Assembly: GCA_002428735.1 (NCBI GenBank)
Contig: DIXO01000053.1
Span: 49,153 to 113,152 of the forward strand
Reading direction: 5' to 3'
Source of the DNA: Syntrophaceae bacterium UBA6078
GTDB lineage: Bacteria > Desulfobacterota > Syntrophia > Syntrophales > UBA2210
Length of the DNA: 64,000 bases
This document shows, in pieces, positions 43,801-51,828 of the stretch. A model generated the notes under the pieces. The model searched no databases. It was not told where the DNA came from and was given only the letters and a program-made list of their open reading frames with translations. The translations under genes and the position numbers were made by a program. Numbering within the stretch: position 1 is the first letter of the stretch; each line of letters opens with the position of its first letter.

Positions 43801-44350
43801 CTAAGGTGTTAAATGCATCCACAACACTTCTTGTCGTGGGCCAATCTTTATCCGATAACAGCTTGACATTCTTTCTGAGCTGTTCCCAGTCAGCTCGTTT
43901 TGAACGAGGCGATACTGCCTGTATAGCGGATAAAAGACCTCTAACTAATGTGCTGTTCAAAGATTCGTAACGGGAGACCGCTCTGATGCCAATAGCAGGC
44001 GCATTTTCGCTGCCCAGTTCTAAAAACCTCTTGAAACGGGTAGCAATCTTTTTATCGACGCTGGAAAGGTTTTTGTAACACAAGTTACGCCTCTTTTGAT
44101 CGGCGCATGTGAGTGCAAGTAAAAAATTACAGAACGCGCTCTTGCCCGTGCCGTAAGGTCCAGTGAGCGACCATGCATTGACAGATTCACCTTCTATTGC
44201 GTCGGCAAGGCGATATAATATGCTGCAACCGACGGGAGTGATTTGAAAACGGTTCAACAGCGCCATATCATCGGCATCACGGTCGAGATTGACGGAACGG
44301 GCAACCGATCGATCGATTTTTATCAATTGTAATAGATCAACGTGCCTCAT
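40886..44350 (-). CDS. sspC: SspC-like large ATPase of DNA phosphorothioation
   Basis: 1154 residues from the ATG at 44350, which has GGAGGG five bases upstream and overlaps the SspB stop by ATGA; an earlier frame start at 44380 is less likely. Walker A is PYGTGKSAF (about residue 63) and Walker B VFVVVDEFGKNLEF (about residue 192). The remainder is helical with no recognised nuclease motif. In SspBCD systems the SspC ATPase acts with the SspB nickase and SspD in placing sulfur on one strand. Gene order here, DUF4007-ATPase-PAPS reductase, matches sspBCD. Confidence 0.8.
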   Translation of the reverse strand: MRHVDLLQLIKIDRSVARSVNLDRDADDMALLNRFQITPVGCSILYRLADAIEGESVNAWSLTGPYGTGKSAFCNFLLALTCADQKRRNLCYKNLSSVDKKIATRFKRFLELGSENAPAIGIRAVSRYESLNSTLVRGLLSAIQAVSPRSKRADWEQLRKNVKLLSDKDWPTTRSVVDAFNTLAQVAERPVFVVVDEFGKNLEFQAHHAEKGDIFILQALAESKSIFLWVCLHQAFSSYSGALNRVQREEWQKIQGRFEDRSYIEPPARSFALIRDALRITTMQMAHKKTLTDWGQAMVNAMSGFHLDGMPELDKESIQSFFPFHPLAVYLIGELTRRFAQNDRTIFSFLTSGEAHAFADCLKRLELEERDALPVIGLDMLYDYFNETGMIRHADRSENQRWLEIHAMIAAQGHLDTYEIKLLKTIGVLNLLSTLPGIAATEKMIHAALVTAHSGRKHKTKDLLRDLVEKRVLLYREYAHEYRLWEGSDFDLDREILLERGKVSLRPIGELLEEIAPRPNLVAARHSIQTGTFRDFAVRWCTEDDIPAIKKMPHLEGETDGTLWLMLGKQKKHESLLEIAAEGHPVIVGYAPCLSQVKQLMIEAAATRAACGAPQLERDGVARREALHRAGQAAQALITFLDKAFAPDMGLVSWYAAGQEREIQRHRELSSLVSDLCDHIYEECPRINNEMINVTRISSMAAAARNRVGEALANQSACEDIGLTGYGPEVALYRTVIKETGLHRKNSEGAWVLVKPDKKNQPQLAAIWDLFDRMLEETDRTGQKLPVRQMLDVLKRPPFGLREGPAPLLLSHYLLVHSDEVAVYEENVFKPFLGDAEITLLMRRPELFSLRCYKPSGIRSEVIRTYYQVINTDLKLALHVRNQTLLSVVVPLTEFIKSLPEYTRATRTLSANALRLRNAIINAKDPQQLLFQDIPVALGYPPVEYHIDDQTQIPDAANLRKTLWNALTELRDAFDAFVKKILGRFILAMAETTSRTPTLMELRHDLKNQAEPVLKICLDSDLKPFLAALIKEKECDDDWLFQVAAIVMKKPVQSWQDADLEPFIVHLQELQERILLLRKLKRQSDRRNRDDHSSRFVGISREDGSVVWKNIDTRTKHTEKTMDTLKHIQSWDKETRTNLLLGLLETMEAKGDFK

Positions 44351-45279
44351 CTTTTCCCTCCGTAATACTTCATCAAGCATTCTTCATACAACGCCGCAGG
44401 ACTTCCAGTAAATTGTACTTGCCGGATACCATTTGTCTCGGTAAATGTCGCCCCCTTAAATTGTCGGCAAATTCTATCAAGCCTCTGTCCACATTCAGAT
44501 TCCGTTAGTCGGAATGCCATGCCTGGCGACATAGGGCCATACGCTATTTGAATAAGTGACAGACTGTTTTGCCCCGGATGCCATTGCGCCGCATAATCAA
44601 ATACGGCAGCCATAAAGACTAAATCTGGTAAATTTGGTTTAGTGCCGGATGAAAAGCGGTATCGATCTTTGTCGGGTGTCTCGACAGCCGGAACAATTAA
44701 TCCAAGATCGGTAAAAGGACAGCGGATCTCTGCATGTTCGCGTCTTTCAGGCACGAACATGCGGAGAATGCATGATACATCTTTTTCAAATGAGCCAGCA
44801 GCGATATCGCAAATCTTCTCCGTCTCTTTTGCTTTGTTATGCACTGCGCTCGTCAGTTCGCGCGCTGTGAATGTCTGAAGTGTCACATATGAAAAGGCGA
44901 TATTCCAAGTGACGGCAATAAAAGGGGCTCGAAATATCTGCCAATGTAGCAGCCAAAGGCTTGCCGGGTCTTCCAGATAGGGGTCCCACCCTTTTTCTGT
45001 GTCTAGCATTTTTTCCCCAAACGCGGTCGGTTTTAAACAACCGGGCTTTGCGTCATCCTCCAAGAGTCGAAAAAGAATGCACCAATACCGAATCGATCTT
45101 ACCATGTTTTTACCAACACCAAGTTGCTCAATGGAGTTTTCATCATTAAATACATGCCGATTGGCACAGCATCGGTCGTATCCTTTTTTAAGCCACCCGT
45201 ACCGCGGTGTAAAAGTTTCATGGCGTCCTGCGCTTCCATTGATTAGCGCTTCATCCAAGGTAATCATTATATTCTCCAT
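44347..45279 (-). CDS. sspB: SspB-like DUF4007 protein, nickase of DNA phosphorothioation
   Basis: 310 residues. The DUF4007 signature GRHETFTPRYGWLKKGYD is at residues 18-35, followed by a winged helix (EQLGVGKNMVRSIRYWCI) and the conserved LKPTAFGEKMLDTEKGWD and LLHWQIFRAP segments. SspB proteins are reported to nick DNA for single-strand sulfur insertion. Two starts four codons apart (45279 and 45267) each have a GGAG upstream. It is the first gene of a 19.5-kb operon of eight overlapping or nearly abutting genes. Confidence 0.82.
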   Translation of the reverse strand: MENIMITLDEALINGSAGRHETFTPRYGWLKKGYDRCCANRHVFNDENSIEQLGVGKNMVRSIRYWCILFRLLEDDAKPGCLKPTAFGEKMLDTEKGWDPYLEDPASLWLLHWQIFRAPFIAVTWNIAFSYVTLQTFTARELTSAVHNKAKETEKICDIAAGSFEKDVSCILRMFVPERREHAEIRCPFTDLGLIVPAVETPDKDRYRFSSGTKPNLPDLVFMAAVFDYAAQWHPGQNSLSLIQIAYGPMSPGMAFRLTESECGQRLDRICRQFKGATFTETNGIRQVQFTGSPAALYEECLMKYYGGKR

Positions 45280-45591
45280 ATTATTGCTCCGGTGACTGAA
45301 TTTCTATCAAAGTGTATATGCGTCTCATCGCTGACGACGAGATACTATCGCTGCTGCCAGACACGCTCGGACACATCTTCCTACTCCGCATAGTCGATGA
45401 AAGCGATGATCTGCGAAGACCGCTAACATAGATTAGTCAATTGCTGCTAGCCAATGGCCAAAAAAATCATATCGAATGGCTACCCCAAACCATCGGAGCA
45501 TCTCGTCCTGCCACTAAGTCGTGAGAAGGGCAAGATACAGAATGAGAATGTGTTCAATCGCTTCACGAAGCTTCGGTTCCATAATTCAGGA
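45280..45591. other. Upstream region of the phosphorothioation operon
   Basis: About 310 bases with no supportable gene; the plus-strand frame at 45454-45687 is largely antisense to the small HTH gene. The operon promoter should lie here, but no clear -35/-10 pair was recognised. Composition changes back toward GC-rich DNA beyond it. Confidence 0.4.
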
Positions 45592-45768
45592 TTATTTCTG
45601 CCTCTTCAGCCATTCATCAATGGCATCCTTAAGGAAACGCCAATGACGCCCCACTTTTTGAGAGGGGATTTTCCCTTCCCGCACTAACTTGTAGAGTGTG
45701 GATTTTGGAATCTTCAGGTAAGCGGCCAATTCTTCGATGGTCAACACGTCTCCCGGCTTTTTAGCCAT
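45592..45768 (-). CDS. Small excisionase-family helix-turn-helix protein
   Basis: 58 residues starting MAKKPGDVL, with the DNA-binding motif LTIEELAAYLKIPKSTLYKL and the wing KVGRHWRFLKDAIDEWLK. A -35 TTGACA at 45846-45841 and candidate -10 elements near 45820 lie upstream. The longer open frame to 45846 would begin inside this promoter, so the shorter start is preferred. It may regulate the phosphorothioation operon just downstream on the same strand, or be an excisionase relic at the cargo edge. Confidence 0.72.
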   Translation of the reverse strand: MAKKPGDVLTIEELAAYLKIPKSTLYKLVREGKIPSQKVGRHWRFLKDAIDEWLKRQK

Positions 45769-45868
45769 CGGATAACCTCTCAAAAAAATTATCTCGTATG
45801 AGTCATAATGACCTCCTTGTGTATAGTTAATGACAGTTATTGTCAAGTAATTTGGGAGTTCTGCAGAG

Positions 45869-48514
45869 CTATTCTGAAATGGAAGCCGCCGTATCCTTTA
45901 TCACGGCATTCCAGTGCAGCAGAAGGCTTTCCCTGTCGAACGATACATTCCGCGGCGGTATTGAAAGGCGGTAGCACCCTGATCCGTCGTTCTCGATGAT
46001 TTTCCCGTCCTTCTTCAGGGTAAGGCTCCGGAGCTCATTCCTCAGCCGCGAGACGAGCTGTGTCGCTCCCATTCCGGGAGTCAGGTCCTCCCTGTGAACC
46101 CATCCCCGCCCGTCCTTCTTCACCGCAACGGCAAAACGCAGGAGCAATTCCAGGGATCGATTGGTAATCCCCATCGGCGAGCCGTTGATCATCACCAGAT
46201 TACGTTTCTCGATCGGCTTTCCCGTGATCTCGATCCGGTCGCGGCAAATGAATATGTCGTCAGATTCAGACGTCTCGACGTTCGTTTCTTCTTGCGACGG
46301 ACTCTTGTGTCCCAATTCCACTGCCTCCTTGAGGCTGATCGCGATCCTCTCCGGGATCATCGTAGCGAGTATCGTTACAGGCGCCTCCCGGACGGCTTTC
46401 CTGCTGTCGAAACCCTCCCTGACGAGACTGTAGATGCCCGCCCGGCCCAGGCCTCGGACCCTCAGCCTTGCCAGTTCAAGCCCCTTCTCTTCCACTCCGT
46501 AGAGAAGCCTCTCGGAAAGGATGGACAACCTGTCCTGCAGGGCCTTGGGCGACCCTATGCTCTGGGCAACGAGCGAGGCGGCATCGACGATCCAGCTCAA
46601 CCCCTCCGCCGCGGCGGCGATCGTGCCGTAATAGGATTCGAAATCCCTCTCCAGGCTGGGGGTTTCCTTCCCCCGGATCCACCTTTCGAGAAGAAGGGTG
46701 AGCTTGAGAGTCCTGGCCTTGTTCTTCGTGACGAGAAGAGGGCTCTTGACGACCTGGGACAGCAGGGTACCGAGGTACTCCTGCCGGCCCGAGATCTTTT
46801 CCCTGACCAGTTGCTCGTACTTCCTGCTCTTGTGCTCGTACCCGGCGATCTGCATGTAAATTTTCTTCCCGTCGTCGCTCGAAGCCGCGGCATGAAGTAT
46901 TTCCAGGTCCGTGAGTTCCCTGTCCCCGACCTCCTTCAGGAATGACGACAGGTCCAGCGCCGTGAGGCAGGTTATGCCTTTCGATGCAACGACGACGCCC
47001 AGCGAGGAGACGGCCATCTCCCCCCGGCCGTCCTCCTCGATGAACCTCCTGTCAGTGGCGAACCGGAGAGCCTTTTCCATGCCTTTCCTGGTATTCTCCC
47101 TGCTCTCAAACAGCCCCTGGAACGTACGGGAAAGAAACAATTCGATCTCTTCCCTGTTCCTGGCGACGCCGGAGGCGACGATGTTCACGAGGTGGTTTTC
47201 CATGCCTTTGCCGTCGAGCCGCGAGGTGAGCATTCCCACCTGCCCGTCGATGTAATTCTCCCAGAGCATCTCGTACTCGTAGTCGTTTCCGGCGATGGTG
47301 ATCGACCTTCCGAAATCCTGGCCGAACCCCAGCCTTCCGGCGCGGCCGCTGATGTTTTCGTATTCCGCCCACCCGATCGGAGTGAGGATCATATGGTCGC
47401 GGCCGTCGGTCTCCCATTTCTGCGTGTGCAGGAAGACCGTCGTGGCGGGAAGATTGACGCCCATGGCCAGGGTCGTCGTGCAGAAGATGACTTTGATTTC
47501 CCCTTTTCGGGCGTATTTCTCGATGACGCTGCGTTCATCCCTCGACAGGTCTGCATGATGGAAGGCGACCGATTTCCCCAGGCAGGATGTGAGTTTTTCC
47601 TTTAGGGACGTTTCCTCCAGGAGAGCAAGCTCGTCAAGGGCGCTCGCGGCACAGGCGAGGTCGACCCTTTCTGCGAGAAGCCCGGCGAAAAGCATGGTAT
47701 CCAGCTTGCTCGGGAGGAATACCAGGACCTGGTCGCCCTTCCCCGCCAGGTGGGCCACGTTGGCAAGGAGAACCTCCGTCGGATCCTCGAAGTCAATTTC
47801 GGCGAGAGGCTCGGAATTCTTTTCGAGGGTATTATGGGTCCTGTAATGGAAAACCCCCTTGTAGAGCACGCCCTCGTGCAGCTCGACCGGCCTCTTGTCA
47901 AAGGAAAGGAGGTCGGCGCCCAGCCACCGGGCGAGGGCGTCGGTGTTCCCCAGGACGGCCGAGAGCCCGATGACTTGCGGGCGATGCGGCGAGGAGACGA
48001 TCTTGGTCAGGGTGATCTCCAGCCCCGGTCCCCGGTCCGGGTCGCCGATTTCCTGGAGTTCGTCGACGACCACCAGTGCGATGTTTTTCAAGAGGAAGGG
48101 GTTCTTGACCATGAGTTGCGCCATCTTCTCGTAAACGATGACCGCTATTCCGAACTCGCCCGCCTCGATCGCCCGGTCATGTTCCCGGTGATCCCTGGAG
48201 GAGACAACGGTCCTGATCCCGAATGACTCGTACTTTTTCCGGAAATCGAGATACTTCTCCTCCGCGAGTGATTTCAGGGGGACGAGGTAGATGACTTTCT
48301 TTTTCTCCATGACGCCCTTCACGGCGGCGATCTCCCCGATGAAGGTCTTCCCGGACGTTGTCGGGCTGGAGATGATCAGGCTTTTCCCGTCGAGGACCTG
48401 GTGGCGCTTGATGGCTCTCTCCTGCACCGGCAGAAGCTCTTCCCCCATCTCGGTGATCCAGGCTTCCACGATCTTCTCCGGGATGTTGTAGCGGCTCAAT
48501 TCCAAAATTCTCAT
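45869..48514 (-). CDS. Ski2/Hel308-like superfamily 2 helicase
   Basis: 881 residues. Walker A is SSPTTSGKT (residues 49-57), the DExx-type box is VVVDELQEIGD, and motif III SAVLGN, motif V TTTLAMGVNLPA and motif VI ISGRAGRLGFG follow in order. A winged-helix and ratchet-like helical region plus a ~200-residue C-terminal domain complete it. Hel308-type enzymes unwind 3'-tailed DNA, while related proteins are found in defence islands. High GC content matches the element backbone rather than the phosphorothioation cargo. Divergent from a WYL regulator across a short region containing an inverted repeat, so the two may be co-regulated. Confidence 0.82.
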   Translation of the reverse strand: MRILELSRYNIPEKIVEAWITEMGEELLPVQERAIKRHQVLDGKSLIISSPTTSGKTFIGEIAAVKGVMEKKKVIYLVPLKSLAEEKYLDFRKKYESFGIRTVVSSRDHREHDRAIEAGEFGIAVIVYEKMAQLMVKNPFLLKNIALVVVDELQEIGDPDRGPGLEITLTKIVSSPHRPQVIGLSAVLGNTDALARWLGADLLSFDKRPVELHEGVLYKGVFHYRTHNTLEKNSEPLAEIDFEDPTEVLLANVAHLAGKGDQVLVFLPSKLDTMLFAGLLAERVDLACAASALDELALLEETSLKEKLTSCLGKSVAFHHADLSRDERSVIEKYARKGEIKVIFCTTTLAMGVNLPATTVFLHTQKWETDGRDHMILTPIGWAEYENISGRAGRLGFGQDFGRSITIAGNDYEYEMLWENYIDGQVGMLTSRLDGKGMENHLVNIVASGVARNREEIELFLSRTFQGLFESRENTRKGMEKALRFATDRRFIEEDGRGEMAVSSLGVVVASKGITCLTALDLSSFLKEVGDRELTDLEILHAAASSDDGKKIYMQIAGYEHKSRKYEQLVREKISGRQEYLGTLLSQVVKSPLLVTKNKARTLKLTLLLERWIRGKETPSLERDFESYYGTIAAAAEGLSWIVDAASLVAQSIGSPKALQDRLSILSERLLYGVEEKGLELARLRVRGLGRAGIYSLVREGFDSRKAVREAPVTILATMIPERIAISLKEAVELGHKSPSQEETNVETSESDDIFICRDRIEITGKPIEKRNLVMINGSPMGITNRSLELLLRFAVAVKKDGRGWVHREDLTPGMGATQLVSRLRNELRSLTLKKDGKIIENDGSGCYRLSIPPRNVSFDRESLLLHWNAVIKDTAASISE

Positions 48515-48542
48515 GACGCGAGTCCTTTCCCTAAAAAAATCC

Positions 48543-48590
48543 CTTGTCTTACAAAAAAACCTATTCTTTCATGTTGACCTTAAAGACAAG
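48543..48590. promoter_or_regulatory. Inverted repeat between helicase and WYL genes (candidate WYL operator)
   Basis: CTTGTCTT (48543-48550) and AAGACAAG (48583-48590) are perfect inverted arms separated by 32 bases in the divergent intergenic region. TTGACC at 48574-48579 may be the -35 of the regulator. WYL repressors of the BrxR/CapW type bind such promoter repeats. Confidence 0.5.
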
Positions 48591-48688
48591 TTGCTGATAT
48601 TTCAATGCCACAGCGACAGATGTCTGTCGTCAAACTTGCAGGAGCATTTCACGGACCTGAAAAGCTTGTGAACGGGAAGAGTCTGTTA

Positions 48689-49633
48689 ATGGGCGAAAAG
48701 AACGTGCAGAAAAGGCTGATCCGCCTCGGACAGATCCTCCGGGTTTTCCTGGACAAAGACCGGGTCTCCAGCATTTGGCTGAGCCGGAATTTCCAGATTA
48801 CACCCAGGACGATCCAACGGGACCTTGCCGCATTGAAAGAATCCGGATTCCCTATCCATGAAATTCAGAAGGGCGTTTACCGGCTGGGCAAGGATCTTAT
48901 CAAGAACCTTGAGGTTTTCGATGAAACCGAACTTGCCCTGGTCATCACCCTTCGGAACGTGGTCGGCCAGTTGGGGCGGCCTTTCCAGAAAGCGGCGGAC
49001 GGTCTCTTCAACAGCCTTTACGACGCGGCCTCGTCCATGCCGGTCTACGTGAGGATGGACGAGTCGATCCCGCTCGACAGCAGTCTCCTCAACCGGATCG
49101 TGAAGTCGATCCGTCTGAAAAAGAATGCCGGCTTCTATTACAAGTCCGATAAACCTCACCAGGTGAACATGGAACCATACAGGATCGTCCATTTCGGGGG
49201 GTTCTGGTACCTGGTCGGAAAAGATACGGGCGATTCCGTCATCAAGCGCTACGCCCTCGACAGGATCAGCGACTTCAAAATGGCGCGGACATCTTTCAGA
49301 AAGATTCCCGAAAACCTTGACTCCGCGATCCAGGGCAGCGCCAACATCTGGTTTTCCACGGATCAAAACCTTGTCGTGAAGATCTCCGTTGATGCTTCCA
49401 GCGCGGGTTATTTCAAGCGTCGGAAGGTCTTCCCCACTCAGGAAATTACGGAAGAACAGGAAGACGGTACCCTCATCGTTTCTTTCCGGGTGGGCAGGTA
49501 CGAAGCCATCCAAGATATACTCAAGTCCTGGCTGCCGCACATAACCATCCTGGAGCCGGCGGAATTCCGAGATGCATTTCTGGCCGACATGAAAAAGTGG
49601 GTGCAGAGGCAGGAGAAGGTGGGCAGTAAATAA
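48689..49633 (+). CDS. HTH-WYL domain transcriptional regulator
   Basis: 314 residues from the ATG at 48689 (MGEKNVQKRL). A DeoR-like helix-turn-helix (SSIWLSRNFQITPRTIQRDL) precedes a WYL ligand-sensing domain with MEPYRIVHFGGFWYLVGKD and a C-terminal WCX-like part. The frame stays open to an ATG at 48605, but the probable promoter overlaps that start, so 48689 is preferred. WYL regulators of this layout repress defence genes until infection. Its neighbours are a helicase (divergent) and a SIR2-domain gene 67 bases downstream on the same strand. Confidence 0.8.
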   Translation: MGEKNVQKRLIRLGQILRVFLDKDRVSSIWLSRNFQITPRTIQRDLAALKESGFPIHEIQKGVYRLGKDLIKNLEVFDETELALVITLRNVVGQLGRPFQKAADGLFNSLYDAASSMPVYVRMDESIPLDSSLLNRIVKSIRLKKNAGFYYKSDKPHQVNMEPYRIVHFGGFWYLVGKDTGDSVIKRYALDRISDFKMARTSFRKIPENLDSAIQGSANIWFSTDQNLVVKISVDASSAGYFKRRKVFPTQEITEEQEDGTLIVSFRVGRYEAIQDILKSWLPHITILEPAEFRDAFLADMKKWVQRQEKVGSK

Positions 49634-49700
49634 AGAAGATCGTTGCTGATTCAATCAAAGCATAAATAGAACTTATTCAGTGGGGGAGCGAACAATAAAT

Positions 49701-50906
49701 ATGCGAATACTCGCTTTCCTGGGAGCAGGTTCCATGGTCGAAATAGGAGGACCTACTGCATCCCAGATAACGAAAATAATTTGCAGGAAGAGGCAAGAGG
49801 TTTGGGACCGCTCCACAAAGAGCGTGAAGAAATTCTGGTTTCTTCGGACAATTACAAAGCTGTTGGACAATTATTATGCGCCGGAGGGAGCTAATTTCGA
49901 AGATGTATTCCATGTCCTTGAAATGTTGGATTCATTCCGTACCAGCTGGAGTCCAGGAACTGTCAAAGAATACAAGAGCGGCGTTACGGCTTTTGTGACG
50001 CCCAGAGGAAAGAAATTCTTTGACCAAGGAGTTTTGTTAACTGCGAAGGAAGATCTGATAGCCGCAGTCACCGACGAGGTCAACAGATACACTGAAGATT
50101 TCCTGGCTAAAAGACCCACGTGGTTTATCTCTTTCTGGCAACAGGCCTTTGCTTCCGCTCTATGGGATATAGCAACGTTGAATTATGATCCCTGCATGGA
50201 GCAGGGTATTGGAGTCGCTCTCGAAGATGGATTCGTAGATACAGGAAGAGGTTTTTACCGCTTTGATCCAAGACAGATACGGTCATCCAAAATGAACAGA
50301 ATCTTGCATCTGCATGGATCCATTCTTTACGGCTACATAAGAACATCCAACCTGTATGCATACGATGATGATCATGAGGACCTTTATAGGTATGATAATT
50401 TCCAGGATGCAAAAGCAACCTGGTTTGGCAGGTCGACCAATACGGCACAATCACGTGAACAAGCGATAGCTGGACCAATTATTACGGGATTGAGGAAAAC
50501 CGACAAAGCCCTATGTTACCCATACAACACGTACTACTCCCTTTTCCAAGACTCGATAATCGAAAATCCCCGCCTTCTCATTGCGGGGTACTCTTTCGGT
50601 GATTTTCACTTCAATAAAATGCTCGAAAGGGTTGCCGCGCTCCACGACAAAAACAGGCGAGTCGTATTGATCACGCGTTTCGAAGATCCAACATCATGGC
50701 ACCCGGACCAACATGTTATGAATTGGCCGAGCCAAGAGATGTACATGTTCGTGGCCAAAGTTTTTCGTGACCAGTATCCTTTCAAATCATACATATTCAC
50801 AAGTCCCCTCATATCTGCAGACGGATGTGTTCATTTGTATCTTCAAGGCTTTCAAGATGCCTTAGTCAATCATGGACAGCAGATCATTGATTTCTTAACG
50901 AAGTGA
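49701..50906 (+). CDS. SIR2-like domain protein, probable defence effector
   Basis: 401 residues from the ATG at 49701. SIR2-fold motifs are visible: FLGAGSMVEIGGPT at the N terminus (NAD-binding glycines), ATLNYDP near residue 157, ILHLHGSILYGY near residue 202, and LLIAGYSFGDFHFN near residue 293. Prokaryotic SIR2-domain proteins of this size often act as NAD-depleting effectors in antiphage defence. A GTG at 49680 is an alternative start. No partner Argonaute or HerA is adjacent; the upstream WYL gene may control it. The sequence is somewhat lower in GC than its flanks, consistent with acquisition as cargo. Confidence 0.78.
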   Translation: MRILAFLGAGSMVEIGGPTASQITKIICRKRQEVWDRSTKSVKKFWFLRTITKLLDNYYAPEGANFEDVFHVLEMLDSFRTSWSPGTVKEYKSGVTAFVTPRGKKFFDQGVLLTAKEDLIAAVTDEVNRYTEDFLAKRPTWFISFWQQAFASALWDIATLNYDPCMEQGIGVALEDGFVDTGRGFYRFDPRQIRSSKMNRILHLHGSILYGYIRTSNLYAYDDDHEDLYRYDNFQDAKATWFGRSTNTAQSREQAIAGPIITGLRKTDKALCYPYNTYYSLFQDSIIENPRLLIAGYSFGDFHFNKMLERVAALHDKNRRVVLITRFEDPTSWHPDQHVMNWPSQEMYMFVAKVFRDQYPFKSYIFTSPLISADGCVHLYLQGFQDALVNHGQQIIDFLTK

Positions 50907-51159
50907 TTCGGTGAATGATCTTCCGCATGGGGATATTGGGCTCTCGGGTAAAATAATCTCTCCATTAATCACCACCTGCCTGGTAAAGTTCTATCCTGCC
51001 ATTTTTGAAGCATTTCTAAAATTTTTTTCGCTTTCTTCCGCAAAATCCCTGCATCGAAAACATTATATATCAGATGCGGGGGATCACATCCTGTCCTGAC
51101 CTCTTAAATCTTCCCGCGATCTCAAAAACAATCTGAGCTTTGGGTACTGGAGAAACCTC

Positions 51160-51819
51160 ATGGGATACCTGCGTCAACTTGGCTTCTTCTTTTTCTTCGC
51201 GATCATGCTTTGCATTTCAGCTGCCATGGCGGCCGAGATCCGGACGAGCCCTTATAATTACGTCTATGGGAAAGCAGCAACCAATTCCACTGACCACGAG
51301 ACCTTCGTCATTTGCGAGCTTTGTCCTCCGCGTCAGCTCCTTGCCCTGAAACCCAAGCTGACTGCCCTTGCCGTCCGTGTACCGGAAGCGGCGGCGTCGA
51401 TCACCGCGGACGGTTCACCCACCGGAAAACAGACTGTCAGTGCGAAAGCAGCGAATAATTCATCGGCAGCCGACATTACAGTACCCAATCACCTCGACTA
51501 TGTTTGGGTGCCGTCGATTTATTTCCGGTTCAGCCGGTTCGACATCTCCGACTACGAAAAAGATCAACTCGATCGTTTTGTCTTCCGCCTGAAAGAACGA
51601 CCCGACCACCTCCGGGAGATCCGGATTGTTGGGCACACCTGCAACCTGGGGAGCAATACTTACAACGACCATCTGTCTCTTATGAGGGCGAAGTCTGTGG
51701 CGAATTACCTGGACAGAAACGGCTTCAAGGTTTCCGAGGTAAAGGGTGAAGGCAAGCACCACCCGGTATCGAAGATCGGAAAACTGAACAGGCGGGTGGA
51801 AATCGAAATCATTCATTAA
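51160..51819 (+). CDS. OmpA-family outer-membrane/periplasmic protein
   Basis: 219 residues. A signal peptide (FFFFFAIMLCISAAMAAE) precedes a ~100-residue linker and a C-terminal OmpA-like peptidoglycan-binding domain: IYFRFSRFDIS, VGHTCNLGSNTYNDHLSL, RAKSVANYL and NRRVEIEI. It starts the plus-strand conjugation block, nine bases ahead of the dsbC-like gene, and may anchor the transfer apparatus to the cell wall. Confidence 0.8.
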   Translation: MGYLRQLGFFFFFAIMLCISAAMAAEIRTSPYNYVYGKAATNSTDHETFVICELCPPRQLLALKPKLTALAVRVPEAAASITADGSPTGKQTVSAKAANNSSAADITVPNHLDYVWVPSIYFRFSRFDISDYEKDQLDRFVFRLKERPDHLREIRIVGHTCNLGSNTYNDHLSLMRAKSVANYLDRNGFKVSEVKGEGKHHPVSKIGKLNRRVEIEIIH

Positions 51820-51828
51820 GGAGGTCTC

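Noticed and set aside
45808..45822. Five-codon leader peptide (ATG after a perfect AAGGAGG)
   Set aside because: The ribosome binding site overlaps the predicted transcription start, so it may not be in the message; evidence too thin.
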